A stretch of DNA of 64,000 nt, taken from Streptomyces toyocaensis. GTDB lineage: Bacteria > Actinomycetota > Actinomycetes > Streptomycetales > Streptomycetaceae. The translations under genes and the position numbers were made by a program. Location: contig NZ_JFCB01000008.1 of the NCBI RefSeq assembly GCF_000725125.1, forward strand, positions 1-64,000, written 5' to 3'. The notes under the pieces were generated by a model. It searched no databases and was not told where the DNA came from. It saw only the letters and a program-made list of their open reading frames with translations. How positions within the stretch are numbered: the first letter of the stretch is position 1; each line of letters opens with the position of its first letter. Of the stretch, positions 33,751 through 42,116 are shown in pieces.

Positions 33751-34836
33751 ATGGCCGTACGTGCCGCCGTTCTGCCCGCCGTCGGTGCCCCGCTGGAGAT
33801 CACGGGGATCGACCTGCCCGAGCCGGGCCCCGGACGGGTCCGCGTCCGGCTCGCCGCCGCGGGCGTCTGCCACTCCGACCTGTCCCTGTCCAACGGCACC
33901 ATGCGCCTGCCGGTCCCGGCCGTCCTCGGCCACGAGGGAGCCGGCACCGTGGTCGCCGTCGGCGAGGGCGTCACCCATGTCTCACCCGGGGACGGCGTGG
34001 TCCTCAACTGGGCCCCGTCCTGCGGTACCTGCCCCGCCTGCGCGCGCGGCGAGGTCTGGCTGTGCGCGGGCGCCCTGGACGGCGCGGCCGAGGTGCACGC
34101 CCACCGCGCCGACGACGGCACGGACCTGTACCCCGGGCTGAACGTCGCCGCGTTCGCCGAGGAGACGGTGGTGCCCGCCTCCTGTGTGCTGCCCGCCCCG
34201 GAGGGCGTCCCGCTCACGGACGCCGCCCTGCTGGGCTGCGCGGTGCTCACCGGATACGGCGCCGTCCACCACTCCGCCGCGGTGCGGCCCGGCGAGACCG
34301 TCGCGGTGTTCGGCGTCGGGGGAGTGGGCCTCGCCGCGGTCCAGTCGGCCCGGATCGCGGGCGCGTCGACGATCGTCGCGGTCGACGTCTCACCGGAGAA
34401 GGAGGAACTCGCCCGGGCAGCCGGGGCCACCGACTACCTCGTCGCCTCCGACACCACCGCCCGGCGGATCCGCGGTCTCACCGGCGCGCAGGGCGTGGAC
34501 GTGGCGGTGGAGTGCGTCGGCCGCGCGACCACCATCCGCACGGCCTGGGAATCCACCCGGCGCGGCGGACGCACCACGGTCGTCGGCATCGGCGGCAAGG
34601 ACCAGCAGGTCACCTTCAACGCCCTGGAGATCTTCCACTGGGGCCGGACCCTCTCCGGCTGCGTCTACGGCAACTCCGACCCGGCCCGGGACCTGCCGGT
34701 CCTCGCCGGGCACATCCGCGCCGGCCGGCTCGACCTCGGCGCGCTGGTCACCGAACGCATCGCCCTCGAGGACATCCCGGCCGCCTTCGACGCCATGGTG
34801 GCGGGCAAGGGCGGACGGGCGCTGGTCGTCTTCTAG
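33751..34836 (+). CDS. Zinc-dependent class III-like alcohol dehydrogenase
   Basis: A 361-residue MDR enzyme. Catalytic zinc ligands are Cys40 and the His61-Glu62 pair (GVCHSD, GHEGAG); the structural zinc is held by Cys91, Cys94, Cys97 and Cys105 (CGTCPACARGEVWLC). The Rossmann motif is FGVGGVGLAAVQ. It follows the aldehyde dehydrogenase by 16 bases with an AAGGGAG site. The acidic residue after the second strand (VAVDVSPEK) favours NAD over NADP. Confidence 0.94.
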   Translation: MAVRAAVLPAVGAPLEITGIDLPEPGPGRVRVRLAAAGVCHSDLSLSNGTMRLPVPAVLGHEGAGTVVAVGEGVTHVSPGDGVVLNWAPSCGTCPACARGEVWLCAGALDGAAEVHAHRADDGTDLYPGLNVAAFAEETVVPASCVLPAPEGVPLTDAALLGCAVLTGYGAVHHSAAVRPGETVAVFGVGGVGLAAVQSARIAGASTIVAVDVSPEKEELARAAGATDYLVASDTTARRIRGLTGAQGVDVAVECVGRATTIRTAWESTRRGGRTTVVGIGGKDQQVTFNALEIFHWGRTLSGCVYGNSDPARDLPVLAGHIRAGRLDLGALVTERIALEDIPAAFDAMVAGKGGRALVVF

Positions 34837-34856
34837 CGCACCCCTCCGCGCCCCCC

Positions 34857-34872
34857 GCCCCCGGAAGGGGGC
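34857..34872 (+). terminator. Short hairpin after the alcohol dehydrogenase
   Basis: GCCCCC-GGAA-GGGGGC, 20 bases after the stop codon, in the 177-base gap between two convergent genes. Otherwise nothing is seen in this gap. Confidence 0.4.
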
Positions 34873-35013
34873 ACCGGCGGGCGGGGCCGCGCGTCCGCGA
34901 ACGGCGCCGCCCCCGGAAGGCGTCGCCTCCTGGGCGCCCGCGGGCGGCCCCGGCACGGCGCCCCGGCGGACGAAGCCGGGCGGGGAGGGTCCTGAGGACG
35001 TGCCGGTGCCGCG

Positions 35014-36012
35014 TCACGCGGGCCCGGACGTCCGGTCGGCCCGCGGCTGTCCGGCCGCGCCCCCGGCGGTGGCATCCGCCGCCGGAGGTACGGACGCCGC
35101 CGCCCGCGCGGCCGCCCCGGCCCCCGACCGGGAGCGTGACACCGCCACTCCCGCGAGGCACAGGGCACCGCCCACCAGGGTCAACGGGCCCGGTACCTCA
35201 CCGAGCGCCAGCCACGACATCAGCACGACCAGGGCCGGGACCGCGTAGGTCGTCGCACCCATCCGGCTCGCCGTTGTCCGGGCCAGGGCGTAGGCCCAGG
35301 TCGTGAAGGCGAGGGCGGTCGGGAAGACGCCCAGGTAGACCATGTTGAGCGTCGCGGTGACGGGCGCCTCGGCGGCCTCCCGCACCAGGTGACCGGCGAA
35401 CGGCAGGCAGGCCACCGCCCCCACCAGGCACCCGTACGTCGTCACCTGCAGCGGACTCGCCGTGCCCAGCGCCGGCTTCTGCGCGACGACCCCCGCCGCG
35501 TACGCCACGGCCGCCAGCAGGCAGAGCACCACCCCGAGCACCGAGGACCCGCCCCCGCCGGACATGGACAGGCCCACCGTCACCGCGCCCGCGAACGACA
35601 CGGCCATCCCCGCCAGCAGCCGGGGCGGCGTCGCGTCCCCGAGCAGCCGGGCGCCGAGCAGCGCGATGAGGACCGGCCCGATGTTCACCACCAGCGCGGC
35701 CGTCCCGGCGTCGACCTCCTGCTCGCCCCAGTTGAGGGCCACCATGTAGAACCCGAACCAGAGCAGCCCCGATATCAGGATCCCCCGCCACGCCGGCCGG
35801 GGCGGGAGCCCTTCCCGCCGCAGCAGACAGATCGCGCCCAGGGTCAGCGCCCCGGCCAGCAGCCGCCCCAGCGCGAGCGCCCCCGGCGAGTAGGCGGCCC
35901 CCGCGCTGCGGATGGACACGAAGGCGGAGGCCCACAGCACGACGGTGACACCGGCCGCACAGGCCGCGAGCACCTCCGTGCGGGGGGCGGGACGCGAGGG
36001 GACGTTCATCAT
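35014..36012 (-). CDS. EamA/DMT family exporter
   Basis: A 332-residue membrane protein with ten helices in two EamA repeats (GVTVVLWASAFVSIRSAGAAYSPGALALGRLLAGA; and the second repeat ending ALVVLMSWLALGEVPGPLTLVGGALCLAGVAVS). DMT proteins export amino acids or small metabolites. The start is the first of two adjacent ATG codons, with AGGGAG upstream. The last 40 residues are a Ser/Ala-rich tail. The ArsR-type regulator gene lies 74 bases upstream on the same strand. Confidence 0.9.
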   Translation of the reverse strand: MMNVPSRPAPRTEVLAACAAGVTVVLWASAFVSIRSAGAAYSPGALALGRLLAGALTLGAICLLRREGLPPRPAWRGILISGLLWFGFYMVALNWGEQEVDAGTAALVVNIGPVLIALLGARLLGDATPPRLLAGMAVSFAGAVTVGLSMSGGGGSSVLGVVLCLLAAVAYAAGVVAQKPALGTASPLQVTTYGCLVGAVACLPFAGHLVREAAEAPVTATLNMVYLGVFPTALAFTTWAYALARTTASRMGATTYAVPALVVLMSWLALGEVPGPLTLVGGALCLAGVAVSRSRSGAGAAARAAASVPPAADATAGGAAGQPRADRTSGPA

Positions 36013-36086
36013 GCTCCCTGAGACGGGGTGGACCGACGGGCGGGACGCCCGCGGTTCGGACGGGGTGTCGGACGGGACCTCGCCGG

Positions 36087-36797
36087 TCAGCGCAGCGCCG
36101 CCGCGTCGAGGCCCAGGAGTGCGGACAGCGCGCGCTCGCCCGCGTCCGTGACCTTGACCGCCCTTTCGGTGCCGATGCGTACGCACCACTGCTCCCGCAG
36201 GGCGTGCCGGCACAGGGCCGCACCCGCCACTCCGGCGAGGTGCGGCCGGCGTTCGGTCCAGTCCAGGCAGGCGCGGGCCAGCGGGCGGCGGCCCCGGCGG
36301 TCGAGGACGATACCGGCGGTGCCGAACCAGCGCAGCCCCGCGTCGGTGAGCGCGAACCCGGTGTCCTGGCTCAGCAGCCCCCGCGCGGTGAGCGCGTCGG
36401 TGACGGCGATGCCGAGCCGCCCGGCCAGGTGGTCGTAGCAGGTGCGTCCGCGGGCCATGGCGGACCCCGCGCCCGACTGCCGCAGCGTGCGCGGGGGTTC
36501 GGCGGCACCCGGGGCGATCCGCGCGGCCAGGTCCTCCACGAGCTGGGCGGACCGCGCGCCGGCCAGCCGTACGTACCGGTGCCGCCCCTGCCGTTCCTCG
36601 GCCAGCAGGCCGCCCGCGACGAGCTTGCCGAGGTGCTCGCTCAGCGTGGACGCCGCGACTCCGCAGTGCCGGGCCAGCTCACCCGCCGTCCACGCCCGCC
36701 CGTCCAGCAGGGCGAGCAGACACGCGGCCCGCGTCTCGTCGGCGACCAGCGCGGCGAGCCGGGCCAGCCCGGCCGCCCGGGGATCCTTCCTGCTCAT
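36087..36797 (-). CDS. ArsR-type winged-helix regulator
   Basis: A 236-residue regulator. Residues about 5-85 form an ArsR-like HTH (LAALVADETRAACLLALLDGRAWTAGELARHCGVAASTLSEHLGKLVAGGLLAEERQGRHRYVRLAG). The C-terminal part (about 120-236, CYDHLAGRLGIAVTDALTARGLL, RPLARACLDWTERRPHLAGVAGAAL) is conserved in larger ArsR proteins and probably senses a ligand. It precedes the EamA exporter in the same direction and likely controls it. Confidence 0.88.
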   Translation of the reverse strand: MSRKDPRAAGLARLAALVADETRAACLLALLDGRAWTAGELARHCGVAASTLSEHLGKLVAGGLLAEERQGRHRYVRLAGARSAQLVEDLAARIAPGAAEPPRTLRQSGAGSAMARGRTCYDHLAGRLGIAVTDALTARGLLSQDTGFALTDAGLRWFGTAGIVLDRRGRRPLARACLDWTERRPHLAGVAGAALCRHALREQWCVRIGTERAVKVTDAGERALSALLGLDAAALR

Positions 36798-36853
36798 GCC
36801 CCCAGCATGCGGCACGGGCACTTCGGCCGTCACCGAAGTGTCCCCGAGCACCT

Positions 36854-37495
36854 CTAGGCGCCGTTCCGCACCTGCTCGTACTGCGCCGCCAGCCCGTCCA
36901 GCAGGGCGGTCAGCCCCGTCTCGAAGGCACGCTCGTCGATCTTCTCCTGCTGCTCGGCGAGGAGGTGGGCCTGCCCGAGGTGCGGGTAGTCGGCCGGGTC
37001 GTAGGCGCCGGCGTCGTCCACGAAGCCGCCGGCGAACGAGCCGAGCGCGGAGCCCATGATGAAGTACCGCATCAGCGCGCCGATGGAGGTGGCCTGCGCG
37101 GGCGGCCAGCCCGCCTCGACCATCGCGCCGTAGACCGCGTCGGCCAGCCGCAGCGCCGCCGGTCGTCGGCCCGGGCCGCGGGCCAGGACCGGGACGATGT
37201 TCGGGTGGTCACGCAGCGCGGACCGGTAGGAGACCGCCCAGTCGCGCAGCGCGGTCCGCCAGTCCCGGCCGTCCTCGAACATCGACAGGTCGACCAGTGC
37301 GCTGACCGAGTCGGCCACCGCCTCGAGGATCTCGTCCTTGGTCCGGAAGTGGTTGTAGAGCGAGGGACCGCTGACGCCCAGTTCCGCGGCGAGCCGGCGC
37401 GTGGAGACCGCGGCCAGGCCCTCCGTGTCCACGAGCGCACGGGCCGTCCCGACGATCCGGGCTGTGCTGAGCAAGGGCTTGCGCGGTCGGGCCAT
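36854..37495 (-). CDS. TetR family regulator, divergent from acyl-CoA dehydrogenase
   Basis: A 213-residue regulator (MARPRKPLLSTARIVGTARALV at its start) with the HTH at about 10-55 (AVSTRRLAAELGVSGPSLYNHFRTKDEILEAV) and a TetR_C-like ligand domain. An ATG nine bases upstream (37504) is also possible; neither has a clear ribosome site, so a leaderless message is likely. It is divergent from an acyl-CoA dehydrogenase with a palindrome at 37523-37540 between them, and the same motif stands before the aldehyde dehydrogenase, so both may be its targets. Confidence 0.88.
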   Translation of the reverse strand: MARPRKPLLSTARIVGTARALVDTEGLAAVSTRRLAAELGVSGPSLYNHFRTKDEILEAVADSVSALVDLSMFEDGRDWRTALRDWAVSYRSALRDHPNIVPVLARGPGRRPAALRLADAVYGAMVEAGWPPAQATSIGALMRYFIMGSALGSFAGGFVDDAGAYDPADYPHLGQAHLLAEQQEKIDERAFETGLTALLDGLAAQYEQVRNGA

Positions 37496-37522
37496 GGCGC
37501 ACATAGTAGGGCTGCGACAGGA

Positions 37523-37540
37523 AACTAGCAGTGCTAATTT
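37523..37540. promoter_or_regulatory. TetR-type operator between tetR and acyl-CoA dehydrogenase
   Basis: AACTAGCAGTGCTAATTT, a near-perfect palindrome (CTAGCA and TGCTAA arms), sits 28 bases upstream of the TetR ATG and 44 bases upstream of the acyl-CoA dehydrogenase ATG. Confidence 0.65.
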
Positions 37541-37583
37541 AAAGCCGCGCGGTGCTGACTGATCTCACATGGGGTGACTCGGT

Positions 37584-38735
37584 ATGAATCTTGAGCTGAG
37601 CGACGAGCAGGAGGCCGTCCGCCGGCTCGCCCGGGACTTCGTCGAGCGCGAGGTCGTGCCCCGTGCCGCCGCCTGGGACCGCGCCGAGGAGGTGGACCGC
37701 GGCATCGTGAGGAAGCTCGGCGAGGTCGGCTTCCTCGGGCTGACGATCGACGAGGAGTACGGCGGCTCCGGCGGCGACCACCTCGCGTACTGCCTGGTCA
37801 CCGAGGAACTGGGCCGCGGCGACTCCTCCGTGCGCGGCATCGTCTCCGTCTCCCTCGGCCTGGTCGCCAAGACCGTCGCCGCCTGGGGGAGCGAGGAGCA
37901 GAAGCGCACCTGGCTGCCCGGCCTCACCTCCGGGGAGTACGTCGGCTGCTTCGGCCTCACCGAGCCGGGCACCGGCTCCGACGCCGGCAACCTCACCACG
38001 CGCGCGGTACGGGACGGCGACGAGTACGTCCTCGACGGCACGAAGATGTTCATCACCAACGGCACCTGGGCCGACGTCGTCCTGCTCTTCGCCCGCTCCA
38101 CCGGCGCCCCCGGCCACAAGGGCGTCTCCGCCTTCCTCGTCCCCGCCGCCACCCCCGGACTGACCCGCCGTGCCGTGCACGGCAAGCTCGGCCTGCGCGG
38201 CCAGGCCACCGCCGAACTGGTCCTTGAGGGCGTGCGCGTTCCCGCCACCGCGATGCTGGGCGAGGAGGGCAAGGGCTTCTCCGTCGCCATGTCCGCCCTC
38301 GCCAAGGGCCGGATGTCGGTGGCGGCCGGCTGCGTGGGCATCGCCCAGGCCGCCCTGGACGCGGCCGTGCGCTACGCGGGCGAGCGGGAACAGTTCGGCA
38401 AGCCCATCGCCCGGCACCAGCTCGTCCAGGAACTGATCAGCGACATCGCCGTGGACGTCGACGCCGCCCGGCTGCTGACCTGGCGGGTCGCCGATCTGAT
38501 CGACCGGGGCCTGCCGTTCGCCGTCGAGTCCTCCAAGGCCAAGCTGTTCGCCTCGGAGGCGGCCGTCCGCGCCGCCAACAACGCCCTGCAGGTCTTCGGC
38601 GGCTACGGCTACATCGACGAGTACCCGGTGGGCAAACTCCTGCGCGACGCACGCGTGATGACCCTCTACGAGGGCACCAGCCAGATCCAGAAGCTGGTCA
38701 TCGGCCGCGCCCTGACCGGGGTCTCGGCCTTCTGA
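37584..38735 (+). CDS. Acyl-CoA dehydrogenase, short/branched-chain type
   Basis: A 383-residue FAD enzyme introducing the alpha-beta double bond into an acyl-CoA. It has the family signatures CFGLTEPGTGSDAGNL (FAD/substrate), FITNGTWAD, FGKPIARHQLVQ and QVFGGYGYIDEYPVGKLLRDARVMTLYEGTSQIQ, with the catalytic base Glu363 in YEGTS. Full length. Regulated, by inference, through the TetR palindrome upstream. A GC-rich hairpin follows the stop. Confidence 0.95.
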   Translation: MNLELSDEQEAVRRLARDFVEREVVPRAAAWDRAEEVDRGIVRKLGEVGFLGLTIDEEYGGSGGDHLAYCLVTEELGRGDSSVRGIVSVSLGLVAKTVAAWGSEEQKRTWLPGLTSGEYVGCFGLTEPGTGSDAGNLTTRAVRDGDEYVLDGTKMFITNGTWADVVLLFARSTGAPGHKGVSAFLVPAATPGLTRRAVHGKLGLRGQATAELVLEGVRVPATAMLGEEGKGFSVAMSALAKGRMSVAAGCVGIAQAALDAAVRYAGEREQFGKPIARHQLVQELISDIAVDVDAARLLTWRVADLIDRGLPFAVESSKAKLFASEAAVRAANNALQVFGGYGYIDEYPVGKLLRDARVMTLYEGTSQIQKLVIGRALTGVSAF

Positions 38736-38755
38736 GTACGCGCCTGAGTACCTGA

Positions 38756-38781
38756 GCGGATGTGGCCGCCGCCACATCCGC
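38756..38781 (+). terminator. Perfect 11-bp hairpin between acyl-CoA dehydrogenase and yiaAB-type gene
   Basis: GCGGATGTGGC-CGCC-GCCACATCCGC; it starts 20 bases after the dehydrogenase stop and ends 14 bases before the next ATG, so it may end the first message or attenuate the second. Confidence 0.6.
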
Positions 38782-38795
38782 CGATCCTTGTCCCC

Positions 38796-39083
38796 ATGAG
38801 CGACACACCGGTCAAGCAGCAGAGTACGGCCGCCTTCTACGGGCAGGCCGTCGCCTCCTTCGCGGTCGCCCTCGCGGCCACCGCGATCGGTATCTTCAAC
38901 CTCGAGACCGACGCCTGGGTCCGGGCCTTCCTGGCCGTCGCGGTCCTGTACCTCGTCACCTCCGCCTTCACCCTGGCCAAGGTCATCCGTGACCGCCAGG
39001 AGGCCGGGCAGATCGTGAACCGGGTGGACCAGGCCCGCCTGGAGAAGCTCCTCGCCGAGCACGACCCGCTGCAGAAGCTCTGA
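38796..39083 (+). CDS. YiaA/YiaB family inner membrane protein
   Basis: A 95-residue protein with two membrane helices (FYGQAVASFAVALAATAIGIFNL and WVRAFLAVAVLYLVTSAFTLAKVIRD) matching the YiaAB domain, and a charged cytoplasmic tail. Function of the family is unknown. ATG at 38796 directly follows the hairpin, with no strong ribosome site. Confidence 0.82.
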   Translation: MSDTPVKQQSTAAFYGQAVASFAVALAATAIGIFNLETDAWVRAFLAVAVLYLVTSAFTLAKVIRDRQEAGQIVNRVDQARLEKLLAEHDPLQKL

Positions 39084-39090
39084 GGGTGCG

Positions 39091-39106
39091 CTAAGCGCTC
39101 GCTCAC
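39091..39106. promoter_or_regulatory. CTAAGC-type operator upstream of tetR
   Basis: CTAAGCGCTCGCTCAC, 45 bases before the TetR ATG at 39151, shares CTAAGC-N4-GCT-N-A with the perfect palindrome at 40295-40310 before the MaoC gene. Confidence 0.45.
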
Positions 39107-39150
39107 CCTTGCCGGTATGGTGGTGGCCCTGCCAGCGAATGAGGTGAGCG

Positions 39151-39792
39151 ATGAGTACGGCGGAGGAGACGGCCGGCGGTGAGGCGGAGCCGTGGGGTGA
39201 GGTCACGCCCGACGCGGCCCGGCGGCTGCTGCTCGCTGCCGTGGAGGCCTTCGCGGAGCGCGGCTACCACGCCACGACGACCCGCGACATCGCGGGCCGC
39301 GCCGGCATGAGCCCGGCCGCGCTCTACATCCACTACAAGACCAAGGAAGAACTGCTCCACCGCATCAGCCGGATCGGCCACGAGAAGGCCGTGGAGATCC
39401 TGCGCACGGCGGCCCGCGGCGAGGGCGGCCCCGCCGAGCGGCTCGCCGACGCGGTCAGCTCCTTCGTCCGCTGGCACGCGGGCGGCCGGACCACCGCCAG
39501 GGTCGTGCAGTACGAACTCGACTCGCTCGGCCCCGACGCCCGCGCGGAGATCCTCGCCCTGCGGCGCCAGGTGGACGCCGAGGTGCGCGGGATCATCGAG
39601 GAGGGCGTGCGCTCCGGCGACTTCGACGTCGTCGACGTGCAGGGCACCACCCTCGCCGTGCTCTCGCTCTGCATCGACGTGGCCCGCTGGTTCAACGTCG
39701 ACGGGCCCCGCACCCCCGAGCAGGTCGGCGCGCTCTACGCCGGCCTCGTGCTCAGGATGGTCGGGGCCGGGGCGGCCGGCGCTCAGAGGTAG
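39151..39792 (+). CDS. TetR family regulator, convergent with MaoC gene
   Basis: A 213-residue regulator with an acidic leader, HTH at about 22-68 (RRLLLAAVEAFAERGYHATTTRDIAGRAGMSPAALYIHYKTKEELLHRI) and a KstR2/FadR-like C-terminal domain, common in regulators of acyl-CoA degradation. The convergent MaoC gene overlaps its 3' end by 10 bases. A matching operator stands in front of both genes, suggesting autoregulation plus control of the dehydratase. Confidence 0.9.
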   Translation: MSTAEETAGGEAEPWGEVTPDAARRLLLAAVEAFAERGYHATTTRDIAGRAGMSPAALYIHYKTKEELLHRISRIGHEKAVEILRTAARGEGGPAERLADAVSSFVRWHAGGRTTARVVQYELDSLGPDARAEILALRRQVDAEVRGIIEEGVRSGDFDVVDVQGTTLAVLSLCIDVARWFNVDGPRTPEQVGALYAGLVLRMVGAGAAGAQR

Positions 39793-40244
39793 TAGCGGGC
39801 CACCGACTCGGCCACGCACACCGGCTTGTCGCCGCCCTCGCGTTCCACGGTGAACGCCGTGGCCACCTGGACGCCGCCCTTCACCTCGTCCACCGCGGTG
39901 ATCGTCGCGGTGGCGCGCACCCGCGAGCCGACCGGCACCGGGGCGGGGAAGCGCACCTTGTTGGTGCCGTAGTTGACGCCCATCTTCACGCCCTCGACGG
40001 TGATCAGCTGCGGGCCGAACAGCGGCAGCAGCGACAGCGTGAGATAGCCGTGCGCGATGGTCGTGCCGAACGGCCCCGCCGCGGCCTTCTCAGGATCGAC
40101 GTGGATCCACTGGTGGTCCCCGGTGGCCTCGGCGAACAGGTCGATCCGCTTCTGGTCGACCTCCAGCCAGTCGGTGTACCCCAGCTGCTCGCCCACCGCC
40201 GCCTTCAGTTCGTCGACGGACGTGAAGATCCTCGGCTCTGCCAT
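39783..40244 (-). CDS. MaoC family (R)-enoyl-CoA hydratase-like protein
   Basis: A 153-residue single hot-dog domain protein. The catalytic motif is [18 protein letters not shown] (Asp and His of the hydratase), followed by [18 protein letters not shown]. It should hydrate a trans-2-enoyl-CoA in fatty acid or branched-chain degradation. ATG at 40244; the frame upstream enters the palindrome and is not translated. Probably regulated by the TetR encoded convergently. Confidence 0.92.
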   Translation of the reverse strand: MAEPRIFTSVDELKAAVGEQLGYTDWLEVDQKRIDLFAEATGDHQWIHVDPEKAAAGPFGTTIAHGYLTLSLLPLFGPQLITVEGVKMGVNYGTNKVRFPAPVPVGSRVRATATITAVDEVKGGVQVATAFTVEREGGDKPVCVAESVARYYL

Positions 40245-40294
40245 GTCCCGGCCTCTCGCGTCACGTAGTCGCAGGCGCATCCGTGTGCGCATGC

Positions 40295-40310
40295 CTAAGC
40301 AACTGCTTAG
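40295..40310. promoter_or_regulatory. Perfect palindrome upstream of the MaoC gene
   Basis: CTAAGCA-AC-TGCTTAG, a perfect 7-2-7 palindrome 51 bases before the MaoC ATG and 66 bases before the soxR GTG. Confidence 0.65.
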
Positions 40311-40375
40311 CATGGTCGGCCGGGAAGGCCCTGTCAACGGACACGGGCGCCGGAGGGGTGAGTAGGCTTCGAGGA

Positions 40376-40855
40376 GTGCAACGGATTCCAGAGAAGATCC
40401 ACGAGCTCACGGTCGGCCAGCTCTCCGCCCGCAGCGGCGCCGCCGTGTCGGCCCTGCACTTCTACGAGTCCAAGGGCCTGATCAGCAGCCGCCGCACCCC
40501 GGGCAACCAGCGCCGGTACACCCGTGACACCCTGCGCCGGGTCGCCTTCATCCGCGCCGCCCAGCGCGTCGGCATCCCGCTCGCCACGATCCGCGAGGCG
40601 CTCGCCGAACTGCCCGAGGAACGCACCCCCACCCGGGACGACTGGGCGCGCCTCTCCGAGACCTGGCGTTCCGAACTGGACCAGCGCATCAAGCAGCTCA
40701 ACCGCCTCCGCGACCACCTCACGGACTGCATCGGGTGCGGCTGCCTCTCCCTGGACACGTGCGTCCTGTCCAACCCGGACGACGCCTTCGGGGAGCGTCT
40801 GACGGGCTCCCGGCTGCTGTCCGAGAGCGGCGGCGGGCGGGCGCCCGGCCGCTGA
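40376..40855 (+). CDS. soxR: Redox-sensing MerR-family regulator SoxR
   Basis: A 159-residue MerR-type activator. The winged HTH is at about 10-75 ([47 protein letters not shown]), followed by the dimer helix and the [2Fe-2S] cysteines 118, 121, 123 and 129 in [13 protein letters not shown]. In Streptomyces SoxR responds to redox-active secreted antibiotics such as actinorhodin rather than to general oxidative stress. GTG at 40376 ([11 protein letters not shown]) is used; a GTG 18 bases earlier is possible. No SoxR box (CCTCAA-type palindrome) occurs in its own promoter. Confidence 0.95.
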   Translation: MQRIPEKIHELTVGQLSARSGAAVSALHFYESKGLISSRRTPGNQRRYTRDTLRRVAFIRAAQRVGIPLATIREALAELPEERTPTRDDWARLSETWRSELDQRIKQLNRLRDHLTDCIGCGCLSLDTCVLSNPDDAFGERLTGSRLLSESGGGRAPGR

Positions 40856-40890
40856 CCCCGAAGGGTCGGCGGCCGGGGCGCCCGCGGCGC

Positions 40891-41958
40891 TCACTCGTAC
40901 TCCGTGCCGCCCTTCCGGGTCAGATAGGCGGGGCTCACGGCCTTGGCGATGGCGCGGCCGCCGGTCACCGGACTGTGCCGTTCGACCACGGGCCGGATCA
41001 CCACGCCCTCCCGCAGGTGCAGCCCCCGCCCGGACACCGTCTCCCGGCCGCCGGCGGCCTCCAGCACCCGCTCGCCGTCGTAGGGGCCGGAGAACAGCCG
41101 CGGCACCAACGGCAGCCGTCCGTCCAGCAGTTGCGTCGCGTCCAGCCAGCGCACCCGGCCGTCGATCTCCGCGGACACGTCGAACACGGCGTAGCCGAGC
41201 GTGTCGCGCCGCCCGTCCGCGCCGTACGTCAGGTCCTGCACACCGGCGCCGTACACCTCGCCGAAGACGCCGACCCGCCGGGCGCCCAGCCGGGCGGCGA
41301 GGTCCGCCGCGACCTCGGCGACACCGTGGGCGCGCACCGCCCGCCAGTACAGGTTGCGCGGGTCCTCCTTCAGCGCCAGCGACCTGGCACCGAACCCCTT
41401 GGAGGAGACGTGCACCCGGTCCTCCCCGGCGACGTACGTGAGCAGGCAGGCCGTGCCGTGCAGCTTCTCGGTGACCACCACGGGCTCGCCGGCCGCGAAG
41501 ATCCCCGGATGGCGCCGGATGTTCTCGATGTCCACCCAGGGCAGCAGGTCGGGCGCCGCCTCCACGTCACCGTCCATGGTCGGCGGCACCGGTGGCACCC
41601 ACTTGGTGATCCCGAGCAGCTCCGCGAAGTCGGTGCCGTCCGCGGCGGCCCGCACCAGGTCGACGCCCGCGAGCGCCTCCGGGCGGCACACGATGCCCTG
41701 CGACAGCTCACCACGCAGCCGGACCGCCTTGACCCGGTCGTGGTTCCCGCCCGCCAGCCGGCCGGTCAGCCCCAGCTCCTCGATCAGCCCGGCCGGCAGC
41801 ACGGCCTGCTCGGGGATGTAGAGCGCGACATCCCCCGTGCGGTAGGCGCCCTTGGCGACGACGGCCCGGTACAGGCCCACCTGCGCCAGTTCGAGGGCGT
41901 CGGCACCCGGGTGGTCGTGGACGGTCAGGACTTCGGCGGTGACGCGCAGCGTCGACAT
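40891..41958 (-). CDS. RNA ligase, DraRnl/Rnl5-like
   Basis: A 355-residue ATP-dependent polynucleotide ligase. An N-terminal OB-like domain (1-130) of the Deinococcus DRB0094 type precedes the nucleotidyl transferase core: motif I with the AMP-accepting lysine at Lys165 (VTEKLHGTACLL), motif III-like VGVFGEVYGAGVQ, motif IV REGVVIRPV and motif V AIAKAVSPAY. The family seals nicks in RNA and helps repair damaged RNA. ATG at 41958; longer frames upstream lack homology. No end-processing kinase/phosphatase gene is adjacent. Confidence 0.88.
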   Translation of the reverse strand: MSTLRVTAEVLTVHDHPGADALELAQVGLYRAVVAKGAYRTGDVALYIPEQAVLPAGLIEELGLTGRLAGGNHDRVKAVRLRGELSQGIVCRPEALAGVDLVRAAADGTDFAELLGITKWVPPVPPTMDGDVEAAPDLLPWVDIENIRRHPGIFAAGEPVVVTEKLHGTACLLTYVAGEDRVHVSSKGFGARSLALKEDPRNLYWRAVRAHGVAEVAADLAARLGARRVGVFGEVYGAGVQDLTYGADGRRDTLGYAVFDVSAEIDGRVRWLDATQLLDGRLPLVPRLFSGPYDGERVLEAAGGRETVSGRGLHLREGVVIRPVVERHSPVTGGRAIAKAVSPAYLTRKGGTEYE

Positions 41959-42116
41959 CGGTACGGCTCCCAGGGCTCTCAGGTGGCTCTCATCGCCCCC
42001 CACTGTCCGTGGAAGAAAGCCCTGGAACGAGTGAATTACCACCTGCTACGGTCCCCGGAGCCGACGGGGGTGCGGCATCCCCTGCGCACCCCCGCGTCCC
42101 CGTTGCCCCCCGTCGC

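Noticed and set aside
40245..40375. SoxR self-binding site in the soxR promoter
   Set aside because: The only palindrome there is CTAAGCA-AC-TGCTTAG, which does not look like a SoxR box and fits the neighbouring TetR better.
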